Origin: Microbacterium esteraromaticum
GTDB taxonomy: Bacteria > Actinomycetota > Actinomycetes > Actinomycetales > Microbacteriaceae
NCBI RefSeq assembly: GCF_016907315.1
Contig: NZ_JAFBBS010000001.1
Coordinates: forward strand, 3,100,001-3,164,000
DNA length: 64,000 bases
Direction: 5' to 3'
Part shown: positions 1-9,219 of the stretch, piece after piece
Layout of the letters: each line of letters opens with the position of its first letter
Numbering within the stretch: position 1 is the stretch's first letter
Translations under genes and position numbers: made by a program
The notes under the pieces: generated by a model
What the model was told of the DNA's origin: nothing
The model's input: only the letters and a program-made list of their open reading frames with translations
The model's database searches: none

Positions 1-1
1 C

Positions 2-1354
2 ATTCCGGGCAAGAGCGCCATCGGAATCGAGATCCCCAACGTCGACAAGGAGACGGTCGCGCTGGGCGATGTGCTGCGCTCGACTGCGGCGCAGAAGAGC
101 ACGCACCCGCTCACCATCGGCGTTGGCAAGGACGTGGGCGGCAACATCGTCGTCGCCAACCTCGCGAAGATGCCGCACCTGCTGGTCGCCGGTTCCACGG
201 GTTCCGGTAAGTCCAGCTTCGTGAACTCGATGATCACGAGTCTGCTCATGCGCGCGCGCCCGGCCGACGTCCGCATGGTGCTGATCGACCCCAAGCGAGT
301 GGAGCTCACCAGCTACGCCGGCGTGCCGCACCTGATCACTCCCATCATCACGAACCCGAAGAAGGCGGCCGAGGCGCTGCAGTGGGTCGTGAAAGAGATG
401 GACATGCGGTACGACGATCTCGCGTCGTTCGGGTACCGCCACATCGATGACTTCAACAAGGCGGTCCGCGCCGGTGAGGTGCAGGTGCCGCCCGGCAGCG
501 AACGCGTCCTCAAGCCCTACCCGTACCTGCTGGTCGTGGTCGACGAGCTCGCGGACCTGATGATGGTGGCCCCGCGCGACGTCGAGGATTCGATCGTCCG
601 CATCACACAGCTCGCCCGCGCCTCCGGCATCCACCTCGTGCTCGCCACGCAACGTCCGAGCGTCGATGTCGTGACCGGCCTGATCAAGGCCAATGTGCCT
701 TCGCGACTCGCGTTCGCTGTGACGAGCGTCACCGACAGCCGCGTGATCCTCGACGCACCGGGCGCCGACAAGCTGATCGGCCAGGGTGACGCGCTCTTCT
801 CGCCGATGGGATCTTCGAAGCCATTCCGCCTTCAGGGCGCCTGGGTCGACGAAGCCGAGATCTCCGCGGTCGTCAAGCACGTCACGCAGCAGGCGCGGCC
901 CGAGTACCGGCCCGACGTGCAGGAGTCGGCGGAAGCGCGCAAGAAGGAGGTCGACGAGGATATCGGCGACGACCTCGAGCTGCTTCTCGCGGCCGCAGAG
1001 CTGATCGTGTCGTCGCAGTTCGGCTCGACCTCGATGCTCCAGCGCAAGCTGCGCGTCGGCTTCGCGAAGGCCGGGCGCCTCATGGACCTTCTCGAGTCGC
1101 GCGAGATCGTCGGGCCTTCCGAGGGCTCGAAGGCCCGCGACGTGCTCGTGACCTCCGAGCAGCTGCCTGGCGTGCTCGCGAAGCTGCGCGGAGAAGATGC
1201 ACCAGCACCTGCGTCCGCCCCGAGCGCTCCGTCGCCGGCACCCGCAGATCCGTACGGCGGAGACCCCGTCGCCCAGCAGTTCCAGGGGCTGCCCGTCGTC
1301 GAGAGCGACGACGACGGCGATGAGGACGCCTGGGGCCTCACGGGGCGCGACTGA
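2..1354 (+). CDS. ftsK: DNA translocase FtsK/SpoIIIE, C-terminal part (5' end outside window)
   Basis: This is the motor and DNA-reading end of the septal DNA pump that clears chromosome ends and activates XerCD recombination at division. The reading frame is open from base 2, so the N-terminal membrane domain lies upstream. Visible in order are Walker A GSTGSGKS (about 191-214), DPKRVEL, the Walker B region [10 protein letters not shown], and [12 protein letters not shown] of the RecA-like core. A winged-helix gamma domain follows ([27 protein letters not shown] is split here: the block runs about 980-1160) and would read KOPS sites. The acidic, Ala/Pro-rich tail after the gamma domain is usual for actinobacteria. 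The stop overlaps the pgsA start (TGATG), so the two genes are probably co-transcribed. Confidence 0.96.
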   Translation: MPGKSAIGIEIPNVDKETVALGDVLRSTAAQKSTHPLTIGVGKDVGGNIVVANLAKMPHLLVAGSTGSGKSSFVNSMITSLLMRARPADVRMVLIDPKRVELTSYAGVPHLITPIITNPKKAAEALQWVVKEMDMRYDDLASFGYRHIDDFNKAVRAGEVQVPPGSERVLKPYPYLLVVVDELADLMMVAPRDVEDSIVRITQLARASGIHLVLATQRPSVDVVTGLIKANVPSRLAFAVTSVTDSRVILDAPGADKLIGQGDALFSPMGSSKPFRLQGAWVDEAEISAVVKHVTQQARPEYRPDVQESAEARKKEVDEDIGDDLELLLAAAELIVSSQFGSTSMLQRKLRVGFAKAGRLMDLLESREIVGPSEGSKARDVLVTSEQLPGVLAKLRGEDAPAPASAPSAPSPAPADPYGGDPVAQQFQGLPVVESDDDGDEDAWGLTGRD

Positions 1355-1929
1355 TGGCCATCCCGCGGCAGCTTCCCAACGCGATCACCGTCGCCCGCAT
1401 CCCGCTCGCGGTCGTCTTCTTCGTACTTCTGCTGCTGGCAGGAACCTTCGGCGTCGACGACATCGTGTTGCGCTGGGTTGCAGCCGGTCTGTTCGTGCTC
1501 GCCATCTCTACGGACTGGGTCGACGGGTACCTGGCGCGCCGGTACGACATCGTCAGCGACTTCGGCAAGCTGTGGGACCCGATCGCCGACAAGCTGCTCA
1601 CGGGCGCGGGCTTTCTCGGGCTCGCGATCCTCGGCGAGGTGCCGTGGTGGATCATCATCGTGATCCTCGTGAGGGAGTGGGCGATCACGATCCACCGCTT
1701 CACGCTGGTCCACGAGCACGTCGTGGCCGCGGCGTGGATGGGCAAGGTGAAGACCATGGTGCAGGGCGTCGCACTGAGCTGGGCCCTGCTGCCGTTGCAG
1801 GTGCTCGTCGGGCACACGCCGTGGGTCGTCGTCACCCAGGTGCTGATGGTGCTCGCGCTCGTGCTCACCGTCGCCAGCGGCATCGACTACGTCGTGGCCC
1901 AGGTCCGGGGCCGACGGAGTGCCGCATGA
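1354..1929 (+). CDS. pgsA: CDP-diacylglycerol--glycerol-3-phosphate 3-phosphatidyltransferase
   Basis: This integral membrane enzyme makes phosphatidylglycerol phosphate from CDP-diacylglycerol and glycerol-3-phosphate. The complete CDP-alcohol phosphotransferase signature is present: D54-x2-D57-G58-x2-A61-R62-x8-G71-x3-D75-x3-D79. Several hydrophobic helices flank it and the length of 191 residues is normal. The start overlaps the ftsK stop as TGATG and the stop overlaps cinA as ATGA, so the three genes are translationally coupled. The position between ftsK and cinA, upstream of clgR and recA, is the standard actinobacterial arrangement. Confidence 0.95.
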   Translation: MAIPRQLPNAITVARIPLAVVFFVLLLLAGTFGVDDIVLRWVAAGLFVLAISTDWVDGYLARRYDIVSDFGKLWDPIADKLLTGAGFLGLAILGEVPWWIIIVILVREWAITIHRFTLVHEHVVAAAWMGKVKTMVQGVALSWALLPLQVLVGHTPWVVVTQVLMVLALVLTVASGIDYVVAQVRGRRSAA

Positions 1930-2408
1930 CCCACGTCGGGCAGCTGATCGATGCTCTGCGCGAGCGCGGCTGGACGCTCGGGGTGGCCGAATCCCTCACC
2001 GGCGGTGCCGTCGCATCTGAGGTGGTCTCGGTGCCAGGGGCGTCAGCGGCGCTGCTCGGGGGAGTCGTCGCCTATGCGACCCCCGTCAAGCACACGCTGC
2101 TCGGAGTCGACAGCCGTCTGCTCGCAGAGTACGGCCCGGTGCATCCCGACGTCGCGGTGCAGATGGCGGAAGGGGTGCGGCGGGCGGTGGCGGTCGACGG
2201 GCGCGCGGCCGACGTCGGCATATCGACCACAGGCATCGCGGGACCTGAATCGCCGGACGGACAGCCCGTGGGCACGGTGCACGTCGGGATCGCCACTCCG
2301 TCGGGGGTGCAGAGCGTTCCGCACCTGTTCTCGGGAACGCGCGCGGAGATCCGTCGGCAGGCGGTCGAAGCAGCCATCGCCGCGGCACTCGACGCCGTCC
2401 GGGAATAG
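1926..2408 (+). CDS. cinA: CinA C-terminal domain protein (nicotinamide-nucleotide amidase type)
   Basis: This is a single-domain CinA/PncC-type protein of 160 residues, a family that deamidates NMN to recycle pyridine nucleotides. Family motifs visible are VAESLTGG near the N-terminus, GGVVAYATPVKHTLLGV in the middle, and TGIAGPESPDGQPVGTVHVG. The N-terminal MoCF-like domain of long CinA proteins is absent, which is common in actinobacteria. ATG at 1926 was chosen because it overlaps the pgsA stop (ATGA). The gene ends before a 150-bp gap that probably carries the clgR promoter. Confidence 0.92.
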   Translation: MTHVGQLIDALRERGWTLGVAESLTGGAVASEVVSVPGASAALLGGVVAYATPVKHTLLGVDSRLLAEYGPVHPDVAVQMAEGVRRAVAVDGRAADVGISTTGIAGPESPDGQPVGTVHVGIATPSGVQSVPHLFSGTRAEIRRQAVEAAIAAALDAVRE

Positions 2409-2561
2409 CTCCTTCGGCGGCGATGTTCTCCTGTATGTGACAAGTGGCTCACTCACAACTCAAGCACAGCGAAGAACAGTAGATTCAACGACACCCAATC
2501 GGGTTAGACTGGCGATCCCCTCGGAGCAGCTTCCGGGTGGCGCGACGGAAGGGAGGTTCCG

Positions 2562-2870
2562 ATGATCCTCGTCAGACAGGAGATCGGCGATGTGCTGCGG
2601 GACTTCCGCCTGCAGAAGGGGCGCACCCTCCGACAGGTGGCGAGCAAGGCCTCTGTGGCCCTTGGCTACCTGAGCGAGGTCGAGCGCGGTCAGAAAGAGG
2701 CGTCCAGCGAGATCCTCGCCTCTGTCGCAGAGGCGCTCGACGTGCCCATCTCGACCATCATGCGCGAGGTCGGCGACCGCATCTCGGTGCTCGAGGGCCT
2801 GAGTCCCTTCCCGGACGTCGTTCCCGACGACCTCGTCGCCGAGGTCGAGCCCGAGCTGTCGCTGCGCTGA
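2562..2870 (+). CDS. clgR: XRE-family regulator, ClgR type
   Basis: This 102-residue protein has an XRE helix-turn-helix near residues 10-65 (RTLRQVASKASVALGYLSEV then ERGQKEAS). ClgR in actinobacteria activates clp protease genes under envelope or proteotoxic stress, and it is classically found between cinA/pgsA and recA as here. A strong Shine-Dalgarno (GGGAGG) lies just before ATG. The 5' gap holds a plausible TAGACT -10 element near 2507. The short acidic C-terminus (VAEVEPELSLR) ends without the usual LAA-like degron; I cannot tell whether the protein is a Clp substrate. Confidence 0.88.
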   Translation: MILVRQEIGDVLRDFRLQKGRTLRQVASKASVALGYLSEVERGQKEASSEILASVAEALDVPISTIMREVGDRISVLEGLSPFPDVVPDDLVAEVEPELSLR

Positions 2871-2891
2871 GCGCGCGGGCACGCTCTTCTC

Positions 2892-3113
2892 ATGCGACGC
2901 AGTGAATTCCTCCGCGCGGTCGACGACGAGTTCGGCGGCCGCGCGGACTCGCTCACGCGCGACCTGATCCTCGGTCGACTCGGCCGCACGGCGCTTGAGG
3001 CCCTAGACGCGGGCGTGCCGCCTCGAGAGATCTGGCTCGCCCTGTGCGACGAGACCGACGTGCCCGCCGCTCGTCGCTACGGCGTCGGCAGGCTCGATCC
3101 GCGCGAACGCTGA
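2892..3113 (+). CDS. DUF3046 small protein
   Basis: This 73-residue protein matches the actinobacterial DUF3046 family, which is almost always encoded just upstream of recA. Features are an N-terminal [15 protein letters not shown] block, a central TLAL-like helix ([19 protein letters not shown]) and the end [14 protein letters not shown]. No function is established. It lies 21 bp after clgR on the same strand. No clear Shine-Dalgarno precedes ATG, so translation may depend on the upstream gene. Confidence 0.85.
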   Translation: MRRSEFLRAVDDEFGGRADSLTRDLILGRLGRTALEALDAGVPPREIWLALCDETDVPAARRYGVGRLDPRER

Positions 3114-3145
3114 TCGAAAGTCTGGCCGCTCGCGTCGGCGTGTCG

Positions 3146-3161
3146 TCGAAAGTGTGTTCGA
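3146..3161. promoter_or_regulatory. LexA (SOS) box upstream of recA
   Basis: The 16-bp sequence TCGAAAGTGTGTTCGA is an inverted repeat with half sites TCGAA(A) and (G)TTCGA. It matches the actinobacterial LexA consensus TCGAAC-N4-GTTCGA at all but one position. It sits about 200 bp upstream of the recA start, leaving a long leader. A distant promoter of this kind is known for mycobacterial recA, so LexA control of recA is expected. Confidence 0.85.
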
Positions 3162-3357
3162 TGTGCGCGTAGTGTTCTGCACAAGTGGTTCTGACGTCAT
3201 CTTCTCCACATCTGACGCCGTCGCCGATCGAATGTCGGTGGCTGCTCCTACGGTGAGGAATGTGGCACAGAGCCATACGCCTTGTCGCAGAGTCACTCCG
3301 AACCGGAACGGCCGCGACAGCCTACAGGCGGCAGAACTTCGAATAGAGGAGCACGTC

Positions 3358-4401
3358 ATGCCATCCACCGACGACCGCGAGAAGGCACTGGATTCCGCAC
3401 TCGCGCACATCGAGCGTCAGTTCGGCAAGGGTTCGATCATGCGACTGGGCAGCGACGAGCGCGCTCCTGTCGAGGTCATCCAGACCGGGTCGATCGCTCT
3501 CGACGTCGCCCTCGGCATCGGAGGGCTGCCGCGCGGACGCATCATCGAGATCTATGGTCCTGAGTCGTCCGGTAAGACCACGCTGACCCTGCATGCCATC
3601 GCGAACGCGCAGCGCGCCGGCGGCATCGCCGCCTTCATCGATGCCGAGCACGCCCTCGACCCCGAGTACGCGCGCAAGCTCGGGGTCGACATCGACCAGC
3701 TGCTCGTTTCGCAGCCCGACACCGGTGAGCAGGCTCTCGAGATCGCCGACATGCTGATCCGCTCCGGCGCCATCGACCTGGTCGTGATCGACTCCGTCGC
3801 GGCTCTCGTGCCCGAGGCCGAGATCAAGGGCGAGATGGGCGATTCCCACGTCGGCCTGCAGGCGCGACTGATGTCGCAGGCCCTGCGAAAGCTGACCGGT
3901 GGTCTGAACCAGACCAAGACGACGGCCATCTTCATCAACCAGCTGCGCGAGAAGATCGGCGTGTTCTTCGGATCGCCCGAGACCACTGCCGGCGGTAAGG
4001 CGCTGAAGTTCTACGCGTCGGTCCGCCTTGACATCCGTCGCATCGAGACGCTGAAGGACGGCACCGAGGCTGTCGGAAACCGCACCCGTGTGAAGGTCGT
4101 CAAGAACAAGATGGCCCCGCCCTTCAAGCAGGCCGAGTTCGACATTCTCTACGGCATCGGCATCTCGCGCGAAGGCAGCCTGATCGACTTCGGCGTCGAG
4201 CACGGCATCGTCAAGAAGTCCGGCTCCTGGTACACCTACGACGGTGACCAGCTGGGGCAGGGCAAGGAGAACGCCCGCAACTTCCTGATCAAGAACGACG
4301 ACGTCGCGATGGCGATCGAGACACAGATCAAGCAGAAGCTGGGCGTGGGCGTCAAGGCGGAGGCGACCGTCGACGAACTCGCCGAGCGCCGCCCGGCCTG
4401 A
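3358..4401 (+). CDS. recA: Recombinase RecA
   Basis: RecA is the ATP-dependent strand-exchange protein and SOS co-protease. At 347 residues it is standard length. Walker A GPESSGKT is at residues 67-74; DAEHALDP, the [11 protein letters not shown]alker B strand and the L2 region [19 protein letters not shown] are intact. There is no intein. ATG at 3358 follows GAGGAG closely. The frame is open further upstream, but that stretch has no family resemblance and overlaps the SOS promoter. The downstream neighbour is recX after five tandem 24-bp repeats. Confidence 0.98.
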   Translation: MPSTDDREKALDSALAHIERQFGKGSIMRLGSDERAPVEVIQTGSIALDVALGIGGLPRGRIIEIYGPESSGKTTLTLHAIANAQRAGGIAAFIDAEHALDPEYARKLGVDIDQLLVSQPDTGEQALEIADMLIRSGAIDLVVIDSVAALVPEAEIKGEMGDSHVGLQARLMSQALRKLTGGLNQTKTTAIFINQLREKIGVFFGSPETTAGGKALKFYASVRLDIRRIETLKDGTEAVGNRTRVKVVKNKMAPPFKQAEFDILYGIGISREGSLIDFGVEHGIVKKSGSWYTYDGDQLGQGKENARNFLIKNDDVAMAIETQIKQKLGVGVKAEATVDELAERRPA

Positions 4402-4415
4402 TGTCCTCGTCCGAC

Positions 4416-4535
4416 GTGTTTCGACGTCGCTCAACAACCGTGTTTCGACGTCGCTCAACAACCGTGTTTCGACGTCGCTCAACAACCGTGTTTCGACGTC
4501 GCTCAACAACCGTGTTTCGACGTCGCTCAACAACC
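4416..4535. repeat. Five perfect 24-bp tandem repeats between recA and recX
   Basis: A 24-bp unit beginning GTGTTTCGACGTCGC and ending TCAACAACC occurs five times without a mismatch or spacer, at 4416, 4440, 4464, 4488 and 4512. Each unit contains the 8-bp palindrome CGACGTCG. The unit resembles one arm of the short dispersed intergenic repeats common in Microbacteriaceae (recalled, not searched). The array fills nearly all of the 144-bp recA-recX gap and ends 10 bp before the recX start, so copy-number change could alter recX expression. Confidence 0.95.
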
Positions 4536-4545
4536 GGGGTGAGCT

Positions 4546-5214
4546 GTGCAATCCGCTGATGATGACGAGCTCGCACCGATCATTCCGCTGTTCGGCGGCC
4601 GAGGCGCCGACCCTTCCATGGGGTCGGCGCTGCCGGCCGGCGCGCGGTTCAGGGATGCGAGCGACGATGTCGACGTGATTCAGGCCGAGCCGGACGCCGA
4701 CGAGGTGCGTCGGCGGGCCGAGGAAGCGCTGGTGCGCAAGCTGCGCGCCAAGCAGCTGTCGGTGTCGGAGGCCAGGTCGGTACTGCGCGAGAACGATCTC
4801 GACCGCGACTCCATAGAAGACGTCATCGACGACTTCCAGCGTCGCAGCTACCTCGACGACCACACCCTCGCCTCGCTGCTGGTGACCTCCGGGTCCGAGC
4901 GCAAGGGGCAGGGGCGCATCGCCCTCGCGCGCTCACTCGCGCAGCGGGGCATCCCGCGCGACATCATCGATGACGCGCTGGAAGAGCTGCCGGACGATGA
5001 TGCCGAGCGCGCGCTGGAGTTCGCTCGAAGCAAGGCGGCGGGTATGAGCCGGCTCGACTTCGATACCGCACTGCGACGGCTGCACGGCCAACTCGCACGA
5101 CGCGGCTACGGCGGGTCGGTCGCGATGAGCGCGGCCCGCACCGCTCTCGGCGAGGTCGGGGTGCGCCGCGCAACCGCTCGTCCGAGCGGCGTCCGATTCG
5201 TCGAATCCGACTGA
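4546..5214 (+). CDS. recX: Regulatory protein RecX
   Basis: RecX binds RecA filaments and limits their extension. The protein has an extended acidic N-terminus (about 60 residues) followed by the three-helix RecX repeats: EEALVRKLRAKQLSVSEAR, DDFQRRSYLDDHTLASLLV and GYGGSVAMSAARTAL. GTG at 4546 is the only early start, because an in-frame TGA sits at 4540-4542; that TGA is part of GGGGTGA, which serves as the Shine-Dalgarno. The next ATG is at 4618. The gene lies directly after the tandem repeats and is probably co-transcribed with recA. Confidence 0.93.
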   Translation: MQSADDDELAPIIPLFGGRGADPSMGSALPAGARFRDASDDVDVIQAEPDADEVRRRAEEALVRKLRAKQLSVSEARSVLRENDLDRDSIEDVIDDFQRRSYLDDHTLASLLVTSGSERKGQGRIALARSLAQRGIPRDIIDDALEELPDDDAERALEFARSKAAGMSRLDFDTALRRLHGQLARRGYGGSVAMSAARTALGEVGVRRATARPSGVRFVESD

Positions 5215-5221
5215 GCATCCG

Positions 5222-5264
5222 TTCTACGAGCCGCCCTGCCAGTGTGCTCGGCGGCTCGTAGAAT
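5222..5264 (+). promoter_or_regulatory. Hairpin with embedded promoter before miaB
   Basis: A 14-bp perfect stem (5222-5235 with 5250-5263, arms TTCTACGAGCCGCC and its complement) encloses a 14-nt loop. There is no U-tract. The right arm contains TAGAAT (5259-5264), a good -10 element, and 17 bp upstream lies CTGCCA (5236-5241), a 4/6 match to -35. A start site 6-8 nt after the -10 would fall at or just before the miaB ATG at 5274. The element may therefore be a recX terminator, a miaB promoter giving an almost leaderless mRNA, or both. Confidence 0.5.
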
Positions 5265-5273
5265 GGACTCACC

Positions 5274-6827
5274 ATGTCTTCTCTCTCCTCCGAACCGACG
5301 ATCATCGCGCCCTCCGACGCGGCGATCACCGCCGACGGGCGCCGCCGCTCCTACGAGGTGCGCACCTTCGGCTGCCAGATGAACGTGCACGACTCCGAGC
5401 GCCTGTCGGGCTCGCTCGAGAGCGCGGGCTACGTGCCAGCGGATGCCGGCGACGAAGCCGACATCGTGATCATCAACACGTGCGCCGTGCGCGACAACGC
5501 CGCGGGCAAGCTGTACGGAACGCTCGGCCACCTGAAGTCCCGCAAGGACAAGCACGAGGGCATGCAGATCGCGGTCGGCGGCTGCCTCGCGCAGATGGAC
5601 CAGCAGGCCGTGCTCGACAAGGCACCCTGGGTCGACGTCGTCTTCGGCACGCACAACATGGGTTCGCTTCCCGGTCTGCTCGAGCGCGCCCGCCATAACG
5701 GCGAGGCCGAGCTCGAGATCCTCGAATCGCTCGAGATCTTCCCCTCGACGCTGCCGACGAAGCGCGACTCCGCCCACAGCGGATGGGTGTCGATCTCGGT
5801 CGGCTGTAACAACACGTGCACGTTCTGCATCGTGCCCAGCCTCCGCGGCAAGGAGAAGGACCGGCGACCGGGCGACATCCTCAACGAGATCCGCCTGCTG
5901 GTGGAGGACGGCGCCATCGAGGTCACTCTGCTCGGACAGAACGTCAACTCGTATGGGGTCGAGTTCGGCGACCGCCAGGCGTTCAGCAAGCTGCTGCGCG
6001 CTGCGGGTGAGATCGAGGGACTCGAGCGGATCCGCTTCACGAGCCCGCACCCGGCGGCGTTCACCGACGATGTGATCGACGCGATGGCGGATACGCCGAA
6101 TGTCATGCCGCAGCTGCACATGCCGCTCCAGTCCGGCAGCGACAGCATCCTCAGGGCGATGCGCCGCTCGTATCGCAGCTCGCGCTACCTCGGCATCATC
6201 GAGCGTGTGCGCGAGCGCATCCCGCACGCCGCGATCACCACCGACATCATCGTCGGATTCCCCGGTGAGACGGATGAGGACTTCGAAGACACCATGCGCG
6301 TCGTCGAGCAGTCACGGTTCTCCGGCGCCTTCACCTTCCAGTACTCCATCCGCGAGGGCACACCCGCCGCGACCATGGAGAACCAGGTGCCCAAGGAAGT
6401 CGTTCAGCAGCGGTATGAGCGACTGATCGCCCTGCAGGAGCGCATCTCGCTCGAAGAGAATCAGAAGCAGGTCGGCCGCGAGGTCGAGGTGCTCGTCTCC
6501 GTCGGTGAAGGCAAGAAGGACACCGAGACGCACCGTCTCACGGGGCGTGCGGAAGACAACCGTCTCGTGCACTTCGAGGTCACACCCGGATCAGAGCTCC
6601 CGCGTCCCGGCGATGTGGTCACGGTCAGGATCACTCACGGCGCGCCCTTCCACCTCCTCGCCGACGATCCCACTGGCGCTCCGCTTCGCATCCGACGCAC
6701 CCGCGGCGGTGACGCATGGGATCGTGCGCAGGCGGCCTCCTGCGGTGTTCCCGCACCCGCGTCGGACTCAGGGGCACCCCGAGCGGTCTCTCTGGGCCTT
6801 CCCACGCTGCGTCCCGTCGGCTCTTGA
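5274..6827 (+). CDS. miaB: tRNA-2-methylthio-N6-isopentenyladenosine synthase MiaB
   Basis: This radical-SAM enzyme adds the 2-methylthio group to i6A37 of tRNAs reading UNN codons. Three N-terminal cysteines (C34 in TFGCQMN, C70 in NTCAVRD, C104 in GGCLAQ) bind the auxiliary cluster. C178, C182 and C185 (CNNTCTFC) bind the radical-SAM cluster. A TRAM domain lies near residues 400-470. The 517-residue length includes an extra low-complexity C-terminal tail of about 50 residues. The stop overlaps the miaA TTG start (TTGA), pairing the two steps of ms2i6A synthesis. Confidence 0.96.
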   Translation: MSSLSSEPTIIAPSDAAITADGRRRSYEVRTFGCQMNVHDSERLSGSLESAGYVPADAGDEADIVIINTCAVRDNAAGKLYGTLGHLKSRKDKHEGMQIAVGGCLAQMDQQAVLDKAPWVDVVFGTHNMGSLPGLLERARHNGEAELEILESLEIFPSTLPTKRDSAHSGWVSISVGCNNTCTFCIVPSLRGKEKDRRPGDILNEIRLLVEDGAIEVTLLGQNVNSYGVEFGDRQAFSKLLRAAGEIEGLERIRFTSPHPAAFTDDVIDAMADTPNVMPQLHMPLQSGSDSILRAMRRSYRSSRYLGIIERVRERIPHAAITTDIIVGFPGETDEDFEDTMRVVEQSRFSGAFTFQYSIREGTPAATMENQVPKEVVQQRYERLIALQERISLEENQKQVGREVEVLVSVGEGKKDTETHRLTGRAEDNRLVHFEVTPGSELPRPGDVVTVRITHGAPFHLLADDPTGAPLRIRRTRGGDAWDRAQAASCGVPAPASDSGAPRAVSLGLPTLRPVGS

Positions 6828-7738
6828 CCGAGGGTTCGCCGCGTCTCTGGGCCGTCGTCGGGGCGACCGGCACCGGCAAGAGCGACCTGGCGCTCGATCT
6901 CGCCGAGCACCTGCGTGCGCAGGGCAACACGGCCGAGATCGTCAACGCCGACGCGATGCAGCTGTACCGCGGAATGGACATCGGCACGGCGAAGCTTCGC
7001 GAAGACGAGCGGCGGGGCATCCCGCACCACCTGTTCGACGTCCGAGCGGTGACCGACGAGGCCGCGGTCGCCTGGTACCAGCCGATCGCCCGTGACGCGA
7101 TCGCCGCGATCCATGGGCGCGGGGGCGATGCGATCCTCGTGGGCGGATCCGGTCTGTACGTCTCCAGCGTCATCTTCGACTTCCGATTCCCGCCCAGGGA
7201 TGCCGCGGTCAGGGCGCGTCTGGAAGCCGAGCTCGAACAGGGCGGCGCCGCGGCGCTCTTCGAGCGGCTCAAGGAACGCGATCCGGCGACCGCCTCACGG
7301 ATCGATCCGAAGAACGGCCGGCGGATCGTGCGCGCGCTCGAGGTCGTCGAGCAGGGCGGTGCGACGCACGGTGCGGTCCTGCCGGAGAAGCCCGAGCTAT
7401 GGCACGCCGCGACCCGGATCATCGGTCTTCGGACACCGCGCGAAGAGCTCGTCCAACGCCTCGACCGGCGTGTCGAGCGAATGTGGCAGGACGGGATGCT
7501 CGGCGAAGTGGAGCGGCTTCGGGACGAAGGCCTGGAGCAGGGCGTCACCGCCTCACGTGCGATCGGCTACGCGCAGGCGCTCGGGCAGCTGCGCGGCGAT
7601 CTCACTCAGGATCAGGCGATCGCCGAGACCCAGGCGCTCACACGCCGTTACGCTCGGCGTCAGGTGTCGTGGTTCAAGCGCTATCCCGACATCGAATGGG
7701 CCGAAGGGTCCGTCGATGTCGCCGCTCTCACCGACTGA
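6824..7738 (+). CDS. miaA: tRNA dimethylallyltransferase MiaA
   Basis: MiaA transfers the dimethylallyl group to A37 of tRNA, the step before MiaB. Walker A GATGTGKS is at residues 13-20, then [24 protein letters not shown], the LVGGSGLY strand and the C-terminal [13 protein letters not shown] motif. The frame is open further 5', but TTG at 6824 overlaps the miaB stop (TTGA) and gives the expected 304-residue protein beginning just before the P-loop. The upstream in-frame residues only re-read the miaB tail. Confidence 0.95.
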   Translation: MTEGSPRLWAVVGATGTGKSDLALDLAEHLRAQGNTAEIVNADAMQLYRGMDIGTAKLREDERRGIPHHLFDVRAVTDEAAVAWYQPIARDAIAAIHGRGGDAILVGGSGLYVSSVIFDFRFPPRDAAVRARLEAELEQGGAAALFERLKERDPATASRIDPKNGRRIVRALEVVEQGGATHGAVLPEKPELWHAATRIIGLRTPREELVQRLDRRVERMWQDGMLGEVERLRDEGLEQGVTASRAIGYAQALGQLRGDLTQDQAIAETQALTRRYARRQVSWFKRYPDIEWAEGSVDVAALTD

Positions 7739-7778
7739 GGGCCTGGCGAGTGTCGGTGGTCTCCTGCACGATGAGCAC

Positions 7779-8315
7779 ATGGCTACGCATTTCTACACGG
7801 CGTCATCGCTCGACGGCTTCATCGCCACCGCCGAGCACTCCCTCGACTGGCTCCTGACGCAGGATTTCGATGAGAACGGGCCGATGGCCTATCCCGGATT
7901 CATCCGCGGGGTCGGCGCCCTCGCGATGGGCGCGTCGACCTTCGAATGGGTGATGGACCACGAGATGGGCCGCTGGCAGTACACCCAGCCGACCTGGGTC
8001 TTCACGCATCGCGACCTGTCGCCGCCCGAGCAGGGTGACGTGCGCTTCACACAGGCGGATGTTCGCCAGGTGCACGCGGAGATGACGGCCGCCGCCGAAG
8101 GGAAGGACATCTGGATCGTCGGCGGGGGAGACCTCGCCGGCCAGTTCGCCGACGCAGGACTGCTCGACGAGGTGTGGGTTCAGTACGCACCCGTCACGCT
8201 CGGCTCCGGAGCGCCGCTGCTGCCGCGCCGGCTGGACCTCGAGCTGATCGAAGTGGCACGCAATCGCAGCTTCCTGTGCAGCAGATATCGCGTGGCCGGT
8301 GGGCGCGATCTCTAG
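7779..8315 (+). CDS. Dihydrofolate reductase / RibD C-terminal family protein
   Basis: This 178-residue protein starts THFYTASSLDGFIA, the N-terminal strand of the DHFR/RibD reductase fold. It continues with AMGASTFEWV and the NADPH-binding IWIVGGGDLAGQFADAGLLDEV. Such stand-alone proteins are NAD(P)H-dependent reductases of unknown substrate; a role as folate dihydrofolate reductase is not implied. It lies 40 bp after miaA and 9 bp before dapF on the same strand. Confidence 0.85.
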   Translation: MATHFYTASSLDGFIATAEHSLDWLLTQDFDENGPMAYPGFIRGVGALAMGASTFEWVMDHEMGRWQYTQPTWVFTHRDLSPPEQGDVRFTQADVRQVHAEMTAAAEGKDIWIVGGGDLAGQFADAGLLDEVWVQYAPVTLGSGAPLLPRRLDLELIEVARNRSFLCSRYRVAGGRDL

Positions 8316-8324
8316 ACTGTTCGC

Positions 8325-9197
8325 ATGGTCGCATTCACCAAGGGGCACGGCACGGGCAACGACTTCGTGATCATCGAAGACGTCGACGGGGCACTCGATC
8401 TCACCGCCGCTCAAGTGCAGGCGCTGTGCGACCGCAACTTCGGCGTCGGTGCCGACGGCGTGCTGCGCGTCGTTCGCTCACGCTCGCTGCCTGAGGGCGC
8501 GGCAGCCCTCGCGGAGGAGCCCGACGCCGAGTGGTTCATGGACTACCGCAACGCCGACGGCTCGATTGCCGAGATGTGCGGGAACGGCATCCGCGTCTTC
8601 GCCCACTACCTTCTGCGGGCCGGCCTCGCGACGATGGAGAGCGGCTCGACGCTGCCCATCGGCACGCGAGCCGGTGTCCGCGACGTGATGCGGTCCGAGA
8701 GCGGCTACCAGGTCGATCTGGGCCTGTGGAAGCTCGCCGGCGGCGAACCGCTCGCGCGGGCGGCAGGACTGTCCGTTCCCCGCCCGGGGCTCGGAATCGA
8801 TGTCGGCAACCCGCATATCGTCGTGGCACTGGCATCCGACGACGAACTCGCCGGTCTCGATCTCAACCCCACCCCTGTGCTCGACCCCGCACCTGTCGAC
8901 GGCGCTAACGTCGAGTTCGTCGTGCCCGCGGAACCCCTGGTGCGTGACGGTATCGGGCACGTGCGCATGCGCGTGCACGAGCGGGGCGTGGGCGAGACCC
9001 TCAGCTGCGGAACGGGCGTCGCCGCGACAGCCCTCGCCGTGCGTCATTGGGCGGGCTCGCGCGCCCCTCACCAGTGGCGGGTCGAGGTGCCTGGTGGAGT
9101 GCTGGGCGTGCGGATGTTCCCCGCCGAAGACGGTGAGCACGTCGCCCTGTCGGGGCCTGCGCAGCTGGTCTTCCGAGGCGAGATCGATCTGGTCTGA
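8325..9197 (+). CDS. dapF: Diaminopimelate epimerase
   Basis: DapF interconverts LL- and meso-diaminopimelate, the last epimerisation before lysine and peptidoglycan. The two catalytic cysteines are present: C85 in EMCGNGIR and C228 in [22 protein letters not shown] opens the fold. At 290 residues the length is normal, with the actinobacterial insertion after VLRVVRS. The gene follows miaB-miaA and precedes hflX, a conserved actinobacterial grouping. Confidence 0.96.
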   Translation: MVAFTKGHGTGNDFVIIEDVDGALDLTAAQVQALCDRNFGVGADGVLRVVRSRSLPEGAAALAEEPDAEWFMDYRNADGSIAEMCGNGIRVFAHYLLRAGLATMESGSTLPIGTRAGVRDVMRSESGYQVDLGLWKLAGGEPLARAAGLSVPRPGLGIDVGNPHIVVALASDDELAGLDLNPTPVLDPAPVDGANVEFVVPAEPLVRDGIGHVRMRVHERGVGETLSCGTGVAATALAVRHWAGSRAPHQWRVEVPGGVLGVRMFPAEDGEHVALSGPAQLVFRGEIDLV

Positions 9198-9219
9198 CCG
9201 CGCGTGGCGACGGACGTGG

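Noticed and set aside
4416..4535. Possible CRISPR array
   Set aside because: The units are contiguous 24-mers with no spacers and no cas genes nearby.
3322..4863. A 513-codon minus-strand frame with five LLSDVETR repeats
   Set aside because: It lies antisense to recA. The peptide repeat is only the in-frame reading of the 24-bp DNA repeats.
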